Shown here: piece by piece, positions 12,331-24,836 of the stretch | Position numbering within the stretch: the first letter of the stretch is position 1 | Layout: the number at the start of each line of letters is the position of its first letter | Assembly: GCA_023213395.1 (NCBI GenBank) | Contig: CM041465.1 | Span: forward strand, 133,865,741 to 133,929,740 | DNA from: Cycas panzhihuaensis | Lineage: Eukaryota > Cycadophyta | Reading direction: 5' to 3' | Length of the DNA stretch: 64,000 bases | The notes under the pieces: generated by a model | The model's database searches: none | What the model was told of the DNA's origin: nothing | What the model saw: the letters and a program-made list of their open reading frames with translations, nothing else | Translations under genes and position numbers: made by a program

Positions 12331-12869
12331 ACAACAAAAAATTATCATTACCAGAGATGTCATTTTTACAGAGACAGATGATCAATTGATTAGATTAGAC
12401 TCCAAAGTACCCTCACACTACTATAATAATGTTATCAAGTATGATGTTTAGATTCTAAAATTTGTGGGGTAGGGGAGGTGCTGACATAAATTACTCTAAA
12501 TATTAGAATCTAATAATATAGCCTCAGAGGATATAAGTTGTGACTCTGAATTGATGAGTGCACATCCAACACTATCCTTTGAAGATAGTAAAGTTGACAA
12601 AGGCAAAGCCACTATAGAAGAACCATCCTCTCCACCTTCAATTGATAAAGACAAAATAATAGTAGAAGGACCATCTTTCTAAGGCGCATCAATATCCTCC
12701 TCACAAAATAATCATTTCAATGAACAAGATAACAACCAAGAAGTTGAGGAAATGAGGACCTTATTCCTAATTTGAGGATCTTGAGAAGCTTGCCAACTCA
12801 ATAAGGATATATAACCGGACAAGGTAGGCAAAACTGGCACTCAAAGTGCCCATAGAGCAAGGATGTAGA

Positions 12870-13700
12870 AATCATTATATACTGAGATTGAACTGGCAAA
12901 ACTACACCTTACTCTTAATGAAGAGTCCCTAATGTACCAAGAAACTATAAATCATGTAGCTCAGAGAAATGTTATAAATGTAGAGTACCAATCTCTTATC
13001 AAGAACGGTACATGGGAACTCATTGATCTACCACTTGGCAGAAAGGTAGTTCAAAATAAATAGGTGTTCAAAAACAAATATAGATCAGATGGCACCCTTA
13101 AAAAATATAAGGCGAGGTTGGTAGCTAAAGGATTTACATAAAGGGAAGGCATCGACTATACTAAAGTCTTTAGACCTACAATCAAGTGGCCTATAATTAG
13201 AACTCTTATGGCCTTGGCTACTCAACATGGTTAGAAAATCCACCAACTCGATATTAAGACTGCATTTCTTAATGGAGATCTTGAAAATGAAATTTACATG
13301 GCTTAACCATAAGGATATGAGATCAAAGGTCAAGAGCATAAGGTTTATAGGCTTAGAAATTCCTTGTACAACCTTAAACAAGCCCATCATGCTTGGTTTA
13401 CCAAGTTGTCTGAAAGAATAAGGCAAATTGGATATGATATTCATGAATACCAAGATATTGATGCAACATTATTCATCAAGTGCCATAAAGATAAAGTCAC
13501 TTATCTTATAATCTTTGTGGATGACATGCTAGTAATGGGTAATAGTGAACAAGCAATAAGCTAGCTGAAAAAGGACCTTGGTAAAACTTTTGAATTGTCT
13601 GACCTCTGTTTGATGAAATATTACTTAGAAATTAAAGTAACACAAAATAATGAAAAAATTTTCCTCTCCCAACAAAAATGCATCAACGATCTTCTAACTA
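12870..13700 (+). pseudogene. Copia-B reverse transcriptase relic
   Basis: In order: the linker NGTWELIDLPLGRKVVQNK, KYKARLVAKGFT, an ILDIKTAFLNGDLENEIYM-like block at 13245-13302, YNLKQAHHAWFTKL (usually GLKQAPRAW), and the catalytic box IIFVDDMLVMG at about 13510-13545, in which the copia YVDDM/L motif is FVDD. Frame shifts and stops occur between these blocks. Order and spacing are normal for copia. Confidence 0.9.
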
Positions 13701-13738
13701 AGTTTTAGTTAGAAGATGCTCGACCAGTAATTGTACCT

Positions 13739-14425
13739 ATGGACCCTAATACCAAACTCTCAATTGAAGGTAACACTAGGGAGGTAGACACAACACTCTA
13801 TAGAAAACTTATAGGTAGTCTCATCTACACTACCAATACAAGGCTAGATATTGCACACTCTGTCAACATTCTTTCTTGTTATGTGACAAATCCTTGGCAG
13901 AATCATTGGCACGCAGAAGTGCAAGTGCTGAGATACCTTAAGATGACTAGCAAATATGGTCTATTAGATGAACCTAATTCAAACTTCAAGATTTTTGTAT
14001 ACACAGACTCAGACTTTGCATGAGATAAAGATACAGAAAGATCTATGTATGGGTATGCAATGTTTCTTGGAACAACACCAATATCATGGAGATCCAGACG
14101 GTAAAAGATAGTTGTAGATTTAACTATTAAAGCTGAATACATTACTACTTTTGAGACTAGTAAGGAGGTGATATGGCTGAGAAAATTATGGGAAACATTG
14201 AATATCACCCAATCAAGTCCTACGAGTCTTCATGTAGACAGGCAATCAGTAATCTGCATGGCAAAAAATCTTGTATTTCACAATCATACCAAACACATAA
14301 GTACAAAAGTCCACAGGATTAGAGAACTTGTTCATGATGCCATAATTCAACTGGAATATAGCCCCATAATAGATCAAATGGTCGATATCTTCACCAAAAA
14401 GCTACAAAAGGTGAAGTTTGAATAG
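13739..14425 (+). pseudogene. Copia-B RNase H relic
   Basis: The frame from 13739 carries LYRKLIGSLIYTTNTRLDIAHSVN (family motif YR.lvGsLmYl..TRPDI), then the RNase H core VYTDSDFA with its catalytic Asp, SMYGYAMFLG, and the C-terminal block HTKHISTKVHRIRELV with VDIFTKKL (usually ADi.TK.L). A stop follows the first block (after DSDFA), and a second frame continues to 14425, the natural end of copia pol. Confidence 0.9.
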
Positions 14426-14494
14426 TTCCAAAGGTAGCTCAACCTTATGGGCTCCATCTTTGACTGATCAAAGAAGATGGAAACATGATTATCA

Positions 14495-14600
14495 TACTCT
14501 ATTCTCTTCGTGAAAACCTCTTGTAGGTGTAGAAGAATAAGAGTAAGTCTCTGCTCTATCCTATTTGTGAAAACCCTATGTAGATATAGAAAGATAAGGG
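14495..14600 (+). repeat. Two imperfect 57-bp repeats before the Copia-B polypurine tract
   Basis: A unit around GTGAAAAC, followed by a TAGGTGTAGAAG-like part, occurs at about 14495-14543 and again, changed, at 14553-14600. The GTGAAAAC cores are 57 bp apart (14510 and 14567). The unit lies in the untranslated stretch between pol and the 3' LTR. Confidence 0.75.
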
Positions 14601-14902
14601 TTGTACTAGTTTTGGAAAATCAGAACCTATGAAAACCCAAAAGAACATAGGGGGTGATCAAACAATATATGGAGACTCAACATATTACGTTGTACATTTA
14701 AGCTACTTGGCTATCAAGCTATATCAAAGAGCCACCTTTAGCCATTTTGATTTATAAAAGGGGCTATAGATCTTAGAAAGTTTGTTGGTTTTTATTCCCC
14801 ATGAGGGTTTTACCACAAAAGTGTCATTTAGAATTTCAATGTAATAATGAGGCTCAAATGAAGACCTTATAGAATAGATTTTCTCAAAATGATCTTCCAC
14901 CA

Positions 14903-14915
14903 TTAAGGGGGGGAT
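14903..14915 (+). other. Copia-B polypurine tract
   Basis: TTAAGGGGGGGAT lies directly before the 3' LTR start TGAAAGAGG, the expected site of plus-strand priming. Confidence 0.88.
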
Positions 14916-15226
14916 TGAAAGAGGTTAATGTATCAAGGCCATTTGTGTAGATTAATTATATGACTTTAGAATATATTATTAACATTAGTCTTTTAATAAA
15001 ATGCACTTCATGTGCATTTAGATGTAATTTTAGGTTCATGCCATTAGGTAGAAAAATCCTAACCCTAATGCTCACCCTCAATAATAAAAGGCAAAATCTC
15101 AAGGATGGAGTAATTATTCATTCTTAACTCCAAGCTTACTCTCATACCTTGTTTCATCTCTTTTTCATTCTCCATTGCCATTGTGTACATATGAGTCATT
15201 TAGTCCCTAGATCCATCCTTCCTTCT
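14916..15226 (+). repeat. Copia-B 3' LTR
   Basis: Direct copy of 7679-7989 with the same length. Most differences are C/T or G/A. The right target duplication ATATG follows at 15227. Confidence 0.93.
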
Positions 15227-15830
15227 ATATGATCTAATGAGAATTCCAACATTTAGAAATGTTAAATTCTTATTAATTCTTATTGATGATTTTACAAGAA
15301 AATTTTGGATATATTTCTTGAAAGAAAAATTTAAAACATTTTTTAGATTTATTGAATTTAGAGTGATGGTTAAAAGATAAAGTGATTATTACTTACCAAT
15401 TCTTCATTCAGATAATGAAAGTGAATTTATCTCAAATGAATTCAAATATTTCTATAATAAGGTTAGAATAAAAAGATAATTTACTACTCTATACATACCT
15501 CAATAAAATGGAGTTATTAAAAAAAAAAAAACTAGAACAATTATAGAAATGACAAGATACATGCTCACGTTAAAATGACTTAGTGATGAATATTAGGTTG
15601 AAGTAGTAAGTATTATTATTTATCTACTAAATAGAAGTTTTACAAAAGTAATTGAAGATGTAACTCTTAAAGAATGTTGGATAATTTATAGACTAGATAT
15701 TTCTCACTTAAATTTCTTTTGTTATACTACTTCTACACATATTCTTAATTAAAAATAAATCAAATTAGAAAGTAAATGTATTAAATACATTTTCATGCTC
15801 CACTCAAGTAAACAAAAAATCTATAGATTA
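15227..15830 (+). pseudogene. Copia-A integrase, distal part
   Basis: Directly after the Copia-B insert the integrase core of Copia-A resumes in frame: MRIPTFRNVKFLL, then LIDDFTRKFWIYFLK, then LHSDNESEFIS (usually LRSDNGGEF, second catalytic Asp). Next comes the segment before the Glu, QQNGVxE of the family, which here reads Q-stop-NGVIKKKK. The tail continues as DEYxVEVVSIIIYLLNR and SHLNFFCY. An A-run inside the Glu region and several stops confirm inactivity. Confidence 0.88.
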
Positions 15831-16189
15831 GTTGATCTAATATCAAATATTTTTTTTAAAAGTAGAGATATGACCTTTGATGAAAATATAAATTTTAAAC
15901 CTAAAGATGATAAAGAAAGATAAATTATAGTTGAAGTTGATATATAAACAATTCGAAGTTTATCTTCATTAATTCTAAATTCAAATTCATCTTCAATTTC
16001 ATCATCTAACCTAAATCAAGAACAAGTTATAGGTCTAAAATAGTTCATTAGATGCCATAATCTTAAAGTAATATTTGATAAAAATTTTAATAATAGATTA
16101 ATTAAATTGTAAGCAAGAGTGAATTTTATATTAATGATTTAAGTAATACAAATGATGAACCTCATTATTTTGAAAATGTTACTAAAAAT
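15830..16189 (+). pseudogene. Copia-A integrase-RT linker region
   Basis: Decayed linker: phrases such as SKQKIYRLV and SRDMTFDENIN correspond to the copia 'KGYRLyd...S+DV.FDE' block that follows integrase. A Ser-rich stretch around 15960-16010 follows, as is usual before the RT. Confidence 0.6.
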
Positions 16190-17006
<817 letters not shown>

Positions 17007-17238
17007 TTAAATTAAATGGGGTTTTAAAGGGGATCCCAACCCCATACATTAATTGCCACTACGTCCTAGAAGAAACCCACTCCTAACTCTACCAACATGC
17101 CCTCCCATGCCATCGACATGCCCGATGGCTAGCATTGACCACGCCTATCATCAGATGCCCCCAAGACCATAAGAATCTACTGAGACAAGCACACACCCAA
17201 GTTGGATTCCAACTTTCCCAACATACCCAGAGTATAGC

Positions 17239-17700
17239 CTATCTATTATCAAGCCCCTCTATGTCCTTCCTAACCATAGCTAGAATCCCCTCAGGGATCT
17301 TGTCTTTCCAGCATTCATATCTTTTGGTTTCAACACCCCAATTGGCCAATCTGTTAGCAACCCTGCTGCCCTCTCTATAAGTATGGAACATTTGGACTTC
17401 AGTTCTTCTCCTAAGCATCTCCTTAACATCATTTATGTGGGTCCTGTATCTCCAGTCTGGGTCAACCTCCCCCTTAATTAACTTAATTATATCCAATGAA
17501 TCCCTTCAATAATAACCCTATCATGGCCATCTTACAGGATCATTTTAATCGCCTTGTACATAGCTTCCAACTTAGTGTAGTGGTTGGAATGAGACCCATA
17601 TCACCTCCCATCTGAATTCCTGCACACTCCACCCCTTAGCTTCTCTAAGGTTACCTTTCGTAGTACCATCAAAGTTGATTTTCACCCACGCATCTGGCAG
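17239..17700 (-). pseudogene. L1 ORF2 RNase H domain
   Basis: At the right end WVKINFDGTTKGN holds the first catalytic Asp. The middle is broken by several stops. The C-terminal part is open from 17496 to 17239 and reads DIIKLIKGE, then IHNDVKE-like and YREGSRVANRLANWG, which corresponds to the family motif 'v.RE.N.vAD.LA..g' with Asp replaced by Arg-Leu context. This is the RVT_3-type RNase H usual at the end of plant L1 ORF2. Confidence 0.82.
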
Positions 17701-17747
17701 AGGGGTCTATTTGTCCCTCCTACTTAGTTTTGGTTTGGTCTTAGCAC

Positions 17748-18460
17748 TTATCCCCAATTTTCCAAAATCCTTCTATCCTTGTGACTAATATGATTTTCCT
17801 CTCCAACCTTCAAGGTCTCTTTTACATTCCCAATAATTATCCTGAAAAGCTTATGCTCATTCATGTGCTTGTATTGAAAGATTCTTCTATTTCTTTTCTT
17901 CCAAAGATTCCACATCATCACTGGAAGTGATATAGACCATATAAACTTCAAAGCTCTACTTCTAAAAGGACATATCCAAGAGGAAGCCAAATCCCACACC
18001 GAGCTAGGAAGGATCCAAATGACCCTAAGGGCATTCCATAGCAACTTCTAGACCTCCCCGGAATATGAGCAGTGAAGCAAGATGTGATATCGAGTCTCTT
18101 CCTTCTCTTTGCACAATGTGCATCTACTCGCCATAACGAAACCTATTTTTCTAAGGTTATCCATTATTAATATTTTGTTTCTAAGGCACAACCACCAAAA
18201 TATAGTCATCTTAGGGATAAGGCCCAGGATCCAAACTCCACCAAGAACCTTATTTTTCCTACAGCCTTTGTCTGAGAGAAGCGCCATATAACTTGTCTTC
18301 ACTAAGTAGTCCCTAGAAGGAGCCCCAAGCCATACCATCACATCCTCCTTTGGGAATTTGGGAATATAGTTTTTCATGAGCTCAGATTTTAAGGATATGA
18401 TTTGATCTCTACCTATGTATTTAGGAGGGATATCCTCAAAGCTCCTCTAGATTTTTCCAT
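17748..18460 (-). pseudogene. L1 ORF2 zf-RVT region
   Basis: Two open pieces (18377-18048 and 18044-17748) are separated by one stop. The first has VWLGAPSRDYLVKTSYM, VWILGLIPKMTIFWWLCLRN and CTLCKEKEETRYHILLHC: the W.w...vP.kv..F.Wr..h and C..C....E...HlL..C signature of the zf-RVT domain. The second has LPVMMWNLWKKRNRRIF, the usual following block. This identifies the LINE as a plant L1. Confidence 0.9.
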
Positions 18461-20360
18461 TATCTTGCACTTCTGAATAGTCTTTTACCTTCCTCCCATA
18501 AAACCTTATATAGATATTCTAGAGAGCTACTAAGGAAGGTCTCTCCTTTAAAGGGGGTCTACCATACTAGACATCCTCCCATATTTTTATTCTTTCTCCA
18601 TTCCCTAGGCTCCACTCGACCCCTACTGCTAGCATCTTTCTCACCCATATAAGGCATCTCCAAATCTTGGATCCTCCTTTCCCATAGAGATCATCTATTA
18701 AGTACTCTCTATGTATAAGATATTTTTGAGTGATAATTCTACCCCAAAATTTATTCTCACCCTTAGCGAGGCTCTAGCCTAGTTTTTCCACCAAAGCTTT
18801 GTTGAAGCAAGGAATATCTTTTATATTGAGACCTTCTACCTTGTTAGGGAGGCATACTTTCTCCTAGGCAATAAGATGAATCCTATCTCTATCCTCCATT
18901 CCTGACCACAAGAACCTTTCCTAAATAGATTCTAGGGCATTGACAACCTTTTTTAAACATCTAAATAAAGACATCATATATGATGGAACACTCTGTAAGG
19001 AGGTAATTATCAATTGTAATTTTCCAACTTGGCTTAGCAACACCCCCTTCTATCCTACCAACTTCCTTTGGATCTATTGAATAATGGGATTCTAAAGCTC
19101 CTTCTCTAGTTTACTAGCCAAAAGAGGCAAGCCTAGATATAAGGATGGGAGCCTCCTAATAAGCATACCCAAAATCCTACTAATATCACCTTGAGTCCTT
19201 ACCAAGGTATTCAGGAAAAATATACTGCTCTATTGAGGTTGATCTTCTGGTTAATATCATCATCAAACCTCACTAACTCATCTTTGATCACTACAGCCTC
19301 CATAATTATAGCCTTGCCCAATAAAATATTATTATCCACAAAATGGTGATGGACCACATTATCCACACCTGACATAGGATTTAACCCAATTAGCTTACCA
19401 GTTTGTCTAGCTTCTTCCAGGGCCCTACCTAACATTTTAGCCATAGTGATAAAGAGATAGAGAGCTAAAGGGTCTCCTTGGTATAGGCCTCTAAACCTAG
19501 GAAAAAAAGTTGAAGACATTCAATTTACCAACACTAAAAATGTTAGGCTTATAATGCAACCTTTTATCCAATTCCCCATATGCACACTAACCCTAAAATC
19601 TGTAATACATTCCAATAAATAGTCCCAAGATACCCTATCATAAGCCTTTGAAAAGTCAATTTTTATAATCATACCAGGTTCCTTCTTCTAAGTCGTTGAG
19701 TGAACCATTTCACAAACCACAATTATACCATCTAAGATTTGTCTCCCTTTAACAAATCCATCCTGGTTAGGAGTGATTATCAAGAGGATAATTACTTTTA
19801 GTCTGTTGGCAAAAATTTTCACTAGGATTTTGTATTTCATGTTACATAGACTTATAGGTCTGAAGTCCTCCATCTTTTTGGCTTCTCCTTTCTTCGAGAT
19901 CAGAGCCAAGAAAGTGGCTTGCCATTCCCCATGAATCTTGTCATTATTATAAAAATCAGAGACTACCTCGAGGAAATCTTCCTTGATAATATCCCAATAT
20001 TCCTGGAAAAAGCTTGGAGGAAAACCATCTAGGCTAGGGGCTTTGTCCTTATTCATTCCAAACACCACATTTACTACCTCCTCTAGAGAGAAAGGTTCTT
20101 CTAGAGCTTTATTCAAGTCCTCCCCAATAATCGTGGGGATCATATTTAATAACTCTCTCCTAGCTGCAGCATCTTTATAACTAGGCTCATTGAATAACTC
20201 CCTGAAGTGATCTATATCCACCTCCTTTATCCCTTTTTTATCATTTATTTCCTCTCCTTCTTTGTTGATCATTGTCTTAATATGATTCCCTAACTTGTGT
20301 TTCAGTGTGGTCATGTGAAAAAATTTTGTATTTCTGTCACCCTCAACTAGCCACAATGTT
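18461..20360 (-). pseudogene. L1 ORF2 reverse transcriptase
   Basis: The N-terminal part is open for 222 codons (20356-19688): LVEGDRNTKFFH, KDKAPSLDGFPPSFFQEYW, FLALISKKGEAKKMEDFRPISLCN and QDGFVKGRQILDGI are classic L1 RT blocks. The second piece (19519-19211) has RGLYQGDPLALYLF and, at the catalytic box, HHHFVDNNILL where HLQFADDTIL is usual, so one of the two catalytic Asp residues is Asn. The thumb part (19200-18470) is broken by stops. Confidence 0.92.
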
Positions 20361-20540
20361 TTATACTTTTGTCTCTAGTGAATTTCTTCCTTTGCTAAAA
20401 TATCTTCTAGCTTAGCTTGAAGGCCTCTCTCTTCTTGATCTAAAATGATAGATCTACCTTCTTCCTAGATTTTAGCCTCCAACCTCTTAAGATCTTCTAG
20501 AATATGGTCTTTTGTTGTAAATATATTTTGAAAGATGTTT

Positions 20541-21440
20541 TTATTCCAATCTGTCACCTACATCTTTAACCATTTCAATTTTTAAGAATCTAAGCATTGT
20601 GCAACCATCAGTTGGATGTTTCCACCACTCTACAATCAGGTCACAAAGGCCCAGATCATTTATCCACATCATCTCAAATCTAAAAGGGGATCCCATAAAC
20701 TTCTTTTTATCAACAAAACTTAGGATCAATAAGGAGTGATCTAAGACTAACTTAGGCGTCATTTCTAAAATAATATTATTGTACATGCTAGCCCAAGCAA
20801 ATTAATTAGGGCTCTATCTGGCCTCACCTGAATGTGGTGCTCCCCAAGTCTTCTATTAGACCAAGTGTACTTCAGGCCATGAAGAGGGATATCCATTACC
20901 CCACCCTTTTTTATAAACTCCCCTAGGTCTTCCATGCTCTTGGTCCAGTCCCCTAGGCCCCCTTTCTTTTCCTCAGGAGATAGGTTCATATTCATATCTC
21001 TAGCCATTAACCAAGGGTCCTTCTAGTTCTTATGGGTTTCCAGTAGTCTTTCCTATAGTATTTTCCTACCATCTTGCATTAAGGGGGCATAGACATTCAT
21101 AACTAACTATTTTTTGTTAGACGTTTTACTTGTTAACCAACTGGAGAGGAAGTGCTCCTTAGAAGTACTTATCTCCTCATCCTAGCTTCTAGGGTTCCAT
21201 AAGGTAGCCAAGCCACCAGAGCCTCTATTCCCATCTCTAACTGTTAAACTTGCACCCTTCCATACCTTGTTGAGGACATCATCTCTATTCCCCTCCTAAA
21301 GCTTAGTTTCTTGCAAGAGAAGAATGTCTAGATTGTATTTGAGTCATAATTTTTTGGCTATTATGCATTTAGATAAGCCATTAATACCCCTAATATTCCA
21401 GGAGGCCAGATACTTAGTACCCCCTCCTTCTCCCTCTATC
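20541..21440 (-). pseudogene. L1 ORF2 apurinic-type endonuclease
   Basis: The minus strand from about 21440 reads SWNIRGINGLSK and then LDILLLQETKL (catalytic Glu), GNRGSGGLATLW, VMNVYAP, an ARDMNMNLSPEEKKGG block (usually GGDFN), LKYTWSNRRLGEHHIQVRPDRAL and LVLDHSLLILSF (usually SDH.pl). These are the ordered motifs of the EEP-type endonuclease that nicks the target in L1 retrotransposition. Stops separate the pieces. Confidence 0.9.
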
Positions 21441-21689
21441 TGATTTAACATTGTTTTCTTCTTAGTTTGGGGCCTTTCCCTCTAATATCCCTTAGGGTTC
21501 TTTATCTCCCCTTATCTATCTGAGTTGCTGCTTCTCTTTCTCTCAGGATTTTTTAGGATGGTCTACCTGGTCTCTTTTCACTTCCTAAATCTGGGGATTT
21601 TGTTTGTTCTGGATGTTTGGGATCCTCTTACACACCTTTTTTGACTTTCTAGATCATCTCTGTCTTTTGATCCACCTGAATAGGCACTT

Positions 21690-22890
21690 CCTGTGTCCCA
21701 TCACCCATCTCTTGTGTGGATTCCTTTTCAAGAAAATCTAGATCCTTTTCTTAGGTTTGAATGCTTTCAGCATCTAAACCTTTCTCCTTTCCTTCGATCT
21801 CCCCTTCTTCACAGAGGGTGTCCTCCTTCTCCAGGTCAAGATCCTTCATACGATCTCCCAAGGAGACATCTTCCTCCCCAATTTCTATTATGGCTGGGAC
21901 CTCATCCTTTTTTCCACCATGAATGAGGGTCATGTCTTCTCTTCCTTCCCTAATAGGTTCTTGGGACCTACCCTCCCTTCCAACCTCCTTCTCTTCTTGG
22001 ATCTTCGGTACCCTAGGACAACTTTGAGGGAGATGACCTTGACACTTACAAGATAAGCATATAACATTTTCTAGTTTAAATATCAATTTTTAGTCCTTAC
22101 ACCATCCTTCACCTGTGATTTTCACCTTATCATTTAAAGGTTTGTCCAACCTAGCCAAGGTACAAAACCTGGTGTTCACCATCCTACTCTTATTCTTTGT
22201 AGCTGATTCAACTGCCAAGAGAGGACCTATGACTTTTATAACTCCTTTAATAACATCCAAGTCCTAAGCTTGAAGAGGGTGACCTGGTAGCTAGATCCAT
22301 AATGGTATTTGCCTTACACAACCTTCAGCCATGTCAAAATCCAGATGCCACTTTTCCAGTAATACCACCTTTCTCCCTATCATCTAAGGGGACTTTAGGA
22401 GGATGCTTATCATTTCTTCTTTATTGGAAAATTTAAATAGCACACACCTTTTCAGGAGTGCTACTACCTCTACAACCCCTTTCAATTTCTACCCCTGGTT
22501 TACCCATTTTCTAATAGGGTCCACACTTGGTCTAGGACCCAAAAAATATCCTACTAAACTATTCTCCCAGTGTTTTTCCATACAATTAGATAACCTTTTT
22601 GGAACTAGGATTGTAATGCCATCTCCTTCTATGATGGGGTTTATCTCAAAACTCTCTGAGGACTCTAGCTCTCCATTCCTGAGGACTTCTAGATAGGATT
22701 TCACATTATTAAGGTTTTGGCTCTAGTTATTGGGAATCAATTTCTGGGCCTCCAATATTGTTCTTTTATTTATGTCATTAGTTTCTTTGTTTCCTGCTTG
22801 CTAGATCTAGATTTGATCAGTGTATTTTTGTTTCTAAGTCTCCAAGAATAATATTCTATCATGATCTATATCATCAGCTCATTTTGATCC
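21690..22890 (-). pseudogene. L1 ORF1 (gag-like, DUF4283-type with CCHC knuckle)
   Basis: ICLSCKCQGHLPQSC at about 22065-22020 is a perfect CX2CX4HX4C knuckle. Upstream on the minus strand are VVLLEKWHLDFDMAEGCVRQIPLWI and TRFCTLARLDKPLNDK, which correspond to the DUF4283-type RNA-binding part and the segment leading to the knuckle in plant L1 ORF1. Downstream is a Glu/Lys-rich tail (22010-21751). Two or three stops interrupt it. ORF1 proteins bind the LINE RNA. Confidence 0.82.
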
Positions 22891-23409
22891 ATATTAAGCA
22901 ATATAACTACTAGAAAAGCAAACAGTTAATGCATCCATCCATGCATAAGAGGAAGGTTCTCACTCAATGCTATACCCCACTACTTCTATGCCTTCAGCCC
23001 TTGTCCCAATCAACACTGCACCAACCTCATTCGACCCACTTCCTATATCTTTCATTGGGCTGCCTTTACAACAAGAAGCTCCTACCTCTGGATAAATAAC
23101 TCCATTCTAGCATCTCTCATTCACAATACTTCTCCACCATGTCACAATTGAGAGTGGCCTATTCCAAGCAGAGAACATGCCTCTCCACTGGGACTGTGTT
23201 AAAACCCCTAGTCTTTTGCCTATCTACCTACAAACAAGCTAGTAAGCATCACTTATGGGAAGCCCCACCCCATCGCATACGAGCCCAGGGCCTTCCAGGA
23301 CTCACAACTACTATCTGCCATCCATCTAAGCTCTTTAAGATCATTCTAAGTCTATCCACTAATGGAAAACCCTAGCTCGATCACTGGCTTGAATGCCTCA
23401 TAACCTACA
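22891..23409 (-). other. L1 5' untranslated region
   Basis: C-rich on the plus strand (G-rich sense strand), with no decay-type AT bias. It ends against the right target duplication. The small open frame on the plus strand (23139-23375) has no family features and I do not count it as a gene. Confidence 0.6.
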
Positions 23410-23425
23410 TAAGATTAGACTATAT
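23410..23425. repeat. Right target-site duplication of the L1 LINE
   Basis: TAAGATTAGACTATAT, the partner of 16458-16473. Copia-A RT coding sequence resumes directly after it. Confidence 0.8.
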
Positions 23426-23945
23426 ATCAAATGTATATTAAGTTAATATTTCTTAATGGATATGTTTATGAAAATATCTATATTACTCAACCTCAAGAAT
23501 TTAAAGTTAAAGGATATGAAAACTTGGCATGCAAGTTAAAGAAAGTGTTTTATGGAATAAAATAAGTCACAAGAGCTTGGTATTCTAGGATTGATAAATA
23601 TTTTCTAAGTAGAAAATTTTTAAAAAGTCCATCAGGCTTAAATTTGTATATCAAAATTAGAGAAACTTTAATTCTGATAATTGCTCTTTATGTTGATCTT
23701 ATCTACACAGGAAATAATGATGAAATATTTTAGCAATTTACGAATGACATGAACTCAAAATTTAGAATAACAAATTTGGGACAACTATATTATTTTCTTA
23801 GTGTAGAAATTTGGCAAAGTAAAAGTGGCATTCATATGTTACAAAGTAAATATACTATAGACATTTTGAATAAATTCAATATAAGTGATTATAAATCAAG
23901 CTCTACTCTTGTTGAGCTTAGGTTGAAGTCAAGTAAAATGAAGTA
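23426..23945 (+). pseudogene. Copia-A reverse transcriptase, C-terminal part
   Basis: After the L1 insert the RT resumes with LIFLNGYVYENIYITQPQGF-like sequence (here QEF), then CKLKKVFYGIK, a TAG stop in place of Gln, VTRAWYSRI, IALYVDLIYTGNN (catalytic YVDD reads YVDL, so the second Asp is lost) and MNSKFRITNLGQLYYFLSVEI with HMLQSKYTIDILNKF. This is the second half of the RT core, collinear with 16190-16473. Confidence 0.92.
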
Positions 23946-24588
23946 AATCTAATTTACTTAATGAATAATCAACTAGATATAGTATATGCAGTAAACTTAA
24001 CTTCAAGATTCATGTTAAAACCTAAAGAAAAGCATTGGGAAGTAGCAAGTAGAATTATAAGATACATCAAATGAATACTAAATTATAGATTATAGTATAC
24101 GTTTTAAAATAAATTTAGACTAGTTAGTTATTTAGATGTAGATTAGCATGCTATATTAAAGATAAAAAATTGATTTTAGGATATGTATTTAACATTGGTT
24201 CAATATTATTAGCCTAAGAAACAATCAACAATTTCTTTATCTATAAAAGACGTTGAGTACAAAGTAGTTGAAGCAACAATAAGATAAGTAGTATGGATTG
24301 TAAGAATTCTTAAAGACCTATATCAACCTTAATCTGAACCCCCCAAAAATTATCTTTTATGGTAATCAAAATATAATTTAGATAAGTGAGAATCTAGTTA
24401 TGCATAATAGAATAAAGCATATTGAAATCAAACATCATTACACTAGATAATTAATCTAATATTAACAAATTAAACTTTAGCATTACAAGATAATAGACTA
24501 ATTTGTAGATATTCTTATCAAAGAATTATTAAAGACCAAGTATTTTTAACATAGAAGAAATCTTGGTATATAGCCAAATATGCATTAT
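23946..24588 (+). pseudogene. Copia-A RNase H relic
   Basis: Decayed copia RNase H: the 'lvGsLmYl..tRPDi' block is barely seen (MNNQLDIVYAVN), then KPKEKHWEVASRIIRYIK, YLDVDxHAI where the catalytic Asp block YsDADWAG stands, a block with KKQSTISLSI and DVEYKVVEAT (usually KKQ..Vs.SS.EAEY.A), and the C-terminal NKAYxNQTSLH-like HTK block. Stops are numerous. Confidence 0.78.
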
Positions 24589-24836
24589 GGGGGAGTATTG
24601 GAATATAATATGTATTTGTTATATCAAATGCAATTGGCTAAATAAAATGTTGTATATAATTGGTCAACATAAAGGCTAAATATATTAGATGTAAGTGAGA
24701 TAAATGATCTTACATATGCCCATAACATGATAACACACACATACATACTAGGGGAGATATATATCAATAATTAATAAAAACTATAATAAAAATATTATGA
24801 AGTTATTTTATTATTCTTAGGTAACAATATCCTTTA
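24589..24836 (+). repeat. Copia-A polypurine tract and 3' LTR
   Basis: GGGGGAG (24589-24595) is followed by TATTGGAATATAATATG, a decayed TGTTGGAATAT LTR start. The LTR continues to a plausible end at 24836 (TTAGGTAACA), about 241 bp. No 5' partner is present in the window, so the right end is inferred only from the terminal CA. Confidence 0.65.

Larger units (their letters stand above)
7679..15226 (+). mobile_element. Copia-B: complete but decayed copia element nested in Copia-A
   Basis: Two direct LTRs of 311 bp (7679-7989 and 14916-15226) flank a primer site, a long leader, gag, protease, integrase, RT, RNase H and a polypurine tract in normal copia order. The 5-bp target duplication ATATG is exact (7674-7678 and 15227-15231). 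I count about 37 differences between the LTRs (roughly 88% identity), mostly transitions, so the insertion is old. It is younger than Copia-A, which it interrupts. Confidence 0.95.

Noticed and set aside
23139-23375. Plus-strand open frame in the L1 5' region
   Set aside because: No family motif; it lies opposite the LINE 5' untranslated region.
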